A stretch of 64,000 bases of DNA, from positions 153,348 through 217,347 of the forward strand of contig VXLL01000018.1 in NCBI GenBank assembly GCA_009841615.1. The letters are read 5' to 3'. Under the pieces are notes generated by a model. The model was not told the origin of the DNA. It worked only from the letters and a program-made list of their open reading frames with translations, and made no database searches. Both the position numbers and the translations under genes were made by a program. The first letter of the stretch is position 1. Each line of letters opens with the position of its first letter. Source of the stretch: Gammaproteobacteria bacterium (lineage in GTDB: Bacteria > Pseudomonadota > Gammaproteobacteria > Pseudomonadales > Azotimanducaceae). Shown here piece after piece: positions 62,400 through 64,000 of this stretch.

Positions 62400-64000
62400 A
62401 TGGATATTTCATTCACCTACCCGTTATTCGCGTTACTATTCCTGTTATTGCCAGTCCTTTGGTTCTGGCCAGGAGGGCAACGCCGCATTCCACACTTGGT
62501 AATCAGGTCTTTGATCTTAGCTCTGCTTACTGTCGGCTTGATGAAACCTGTATTTGTTACGGAAAGTGATGACAAACACTTTGCCATCATTTTGGACCAG
62601 TCTGCAAGCCTGAGTGAGTCGCAAAGAAATGAAGCCGTAGAAACTGCCCGAGAATTACGTTCACAGTATAGCCGAGAAGGAGATGTCAGTTTCATACAGG
62701 TTGGCGGTGAAGAACCGGCAATCGAAGGGGAGAGCATTACCCATCTGGAAGACGATTTATCCCCACTAGGAGACGCATTAGAAAAAGCTGCGCAGATGAT
62801 TCCAATGGGTGAACAGGGATCCGTGACTCTGATCTCAGACGGTCTCGCGACTGACCGGCACTGGGGTCATGCCTACGACCATCTGAAGACACGGGGTATT
62901 CCAGTTAACTCCATCAAACTCAGCGATGATTCAGACATTTTTGTCAGCGGTGTAGAAGCCAATGACGTCCGAGCGGGCGACGACGCCAAAGTTTTTGTAG
63001 ACGTAGTTGGCACGGCGAATGAATTTAGCGTAGTGGTTCGCGACATTGAAACAGATGAAACGTTGGCAGAGAGTGAACTACTTCAAAGCGATGGTAGAGT
63101 TCGCCAAGTACTTTCTTTCCGCGTCGATACACCAGGCTTCAAAGAGATAGAAGTGTCGTTGAATATCGACGAATCACTGGATTCAGATCTGACTAACAAC
63201 ACTTTGCGCACCGTGTTGCCGATACAGGATCCCGTAAGAGTTCTATACTTGGGCGAACGACAGGTTGGCGCGAGTAATAATTTAGAGCGTTTGCTCGGTG
63301 CTGGATTTGAAATGGACGCTCCCGACCCACTTTCCATAGATGGGGACTTCGACATTTCTCCCTACGACGTAGTGTTACTTGACGATGTTCCAACAAGTTC
63401 TCTCAACGAAGATCTACTTAACAATATTTCGCAAGAGGTCCAACAAGACGGAATGGGATTGATTCACAGTGGTGGCGAGGCCGCGTTCGGGGATGGTGGA
63501 TATCACGACTCACCAATTACCGATTTGTTTCCTGTAGAAATCCCAGGGGATCAAGACAAAATTGATCCGAGCGTAGGAGTCGCAATCATTCTCGATACAT
63601 CAGGTTCGATGGCGGGTAGTCGTATTGAATTAGCCAAACACATCGCGCGGCTTGCGGTACGACGTCTTCAACCGCATGACCGGATTGGAATTGTCGAGTT
63701 CTATGGAAATAAACACTGGGCGATCCCGATGCAACCCGCAACAAATAAGATTGAGGTGGATCGCGCGATTGGTCGAATGAAAGCTATCGGTGGTACTGTT
63801 CTGTTTCCCGCGGTACAGGAGGCGTACTACGGTCTGCAAAACGTAAATACTCGATTTAAACACATTATTCTTATCACCGATGCGGGAGTTGAGGACGCGA
63901 ACTATGAAGCTATGGTCCGCCGCATTAACCGCGACCGAATCACGTTATCGACAATCTTGGTTGGCCAAGGCGGACACAATCAAGTGATGCTCACTCTTAT
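62400..64000 (+). CDS. Large von Willebrand A membrane protein, truncated by window end
   Basis: 533 codons are visible, with no stop before the window edge. N-terminal helices (about 2-18 and 28-42) precede a first von Willebrand A-like domain (AIILDQSASLS, with LISDGLA later). A middle part (RVLYLGERQVGAS, then VVLLDDVPTSSL and IHSGGEAAFG) resembles a class I glutamine amidotransferase-like domain without a catalytic Cys in view. A second von Willebrand A domain has an intact MIDAS DTSGSMAG, a threonine in GGTVLF and ITDAG. This layout is known from large Bat-operon proteins. ATG 62400 follows the previous stop by 1 base. Confidence 0.88.
   Translation, partial: MDISFTYPLFALLFLLLPVLWFWPGGQRRIPHLVIRSLILALLTVGLMKPVFVTESDDKHFAIILDQSASLSESQRNEAVETARELRSQYSREGDVSFIQVGGEEPAIEGESITHLEDDLSPLGDALEKAAQMIPMGEQGSVTLISDGLATDRHWGHAYDHLKTRGIPVNSIKLSDDSDIFVSGVEANDVRAGDDAKVFVDVVGTANEFSVVVRDIETDETLAESELLQSDGRVRQVLSFRVDTPGFKEIEVSLNIDESLDSDLTNNTLRTVLPIQDPVRVLYLGERQVGASNNLERLLGAGFEMDAPDPLSIDGDFDISPYDVVLLDDVPTSSLNEDLLNNISQEVQQDGMGLIHSGGEAAFGDGGYHDSPITDLFPVEIPGDQDKIDPSVGVAIILDTSGSMAGSRIELAKHIARLAVRRLQPHDRIGIVEFYGNKHWAIPMQPATNKIEVDRAIGRMKAIGGTVLFPAVQEAYYGLQNVNTRFKHIILITDAGVEDANYEAMVRRINRDRITLSTILVGQGGHNQVMLTL

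Noticed and set aside
1..64000. CRISPR arrays, prophage, integrative elements
   Set aside because: No regularly spaced short repeats, integrase, phage structural genes or attachment-site repeats were found on reading through the window.

Overview
The window reads as chromosomal DNA of a Gammaproteobacterium, most likely an uncultured marine or aquatic aerobe. The evidence is the gene set: TtcA, BolA, a YheU-type UPF0270 protein, Prc with its C-terminal domain, direct-charging GlnS, a System I cytochrome c maturation operon in textbook order, PbpC next to an alpha-2-macroglobulin, and a TonB-dependent receptor. I see no phage, integrase, IS element, CRISPR array, rRNA or convincing tRNA. The lineage assignment is inferred from gene families; no marker gene phylogeny was possible.

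Layout: 1-2.4 kb holds the 3' part of a TonB-dependent receptor and an iodotyrosine-deiodinase-like nitroreductase. 2.4-6.6 kb is a minus-strand block (yaaA, a DUF1244 gene, lepB, prc). 6.8-17 kb is one long plus-strand block: PP2C phosphatase, bolA, two tRNA-modification genes (trhO, ttcA), UPF0270, then ccmABCDEF-dsbE-ccmHI, followed by a class III aminotransferase. 18.3-19.5 kb holds two minus-strand nucleotide-pool enzymes (MTH1-like Nudix, dimeric dUTPase). 19.9-24.7 kb is an unrecognised cluster: a 29-codon ORF with a perfect Shine-Dalgarno, a secreted Cys-containing protein and two paralogous membrane-anchored helical-repeat proteins. 25-35.6 kb holds lon and the A2M-pbpC pair. 36-44 kb has a threonine-dehydratase-like gene with glnS, a transglutaminase-like lipoprotein, and a four-gene TPAT/TRAP uptake operon (TatT-P-Q-M).

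44.8-46.0 kb contains two tandem thioredoxin-fold genes, each interrupted by an in-frame TGA exactly where the family has the first Cys of its DWCxxC active site. They are best read as two selenoproteins (UxxC), each followed by a stem-loop that could serve as a bacterial SECIS. 47.2-52.7 kb is a compact coenzyme F420 operon (npdG, cofE, cofD, cofC, fbiC), sufficient in principle to build F420 and couple it to NADP; F420 is rare in Gammaproteobacteria. 53.2 kb holds heme o synthase (cyoE/ctaB), which with ccm points to aerobic cytochrome-based respiration.

54.4-64 kb is a MoxR/Bat-type operon: two copies of a 595-aa membrane protein, a MoxR ATPase, a DUF58 protein, a BatA-like protein and a large von Willebrand A protein cut by the window end. 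The two 595-aa genes agree over about 1.79 kb including synonymous positions, while their flanks have diverged and one flank carries an extra segment of about 120 bp. That pattern suggests gene conversion of an old duplication.
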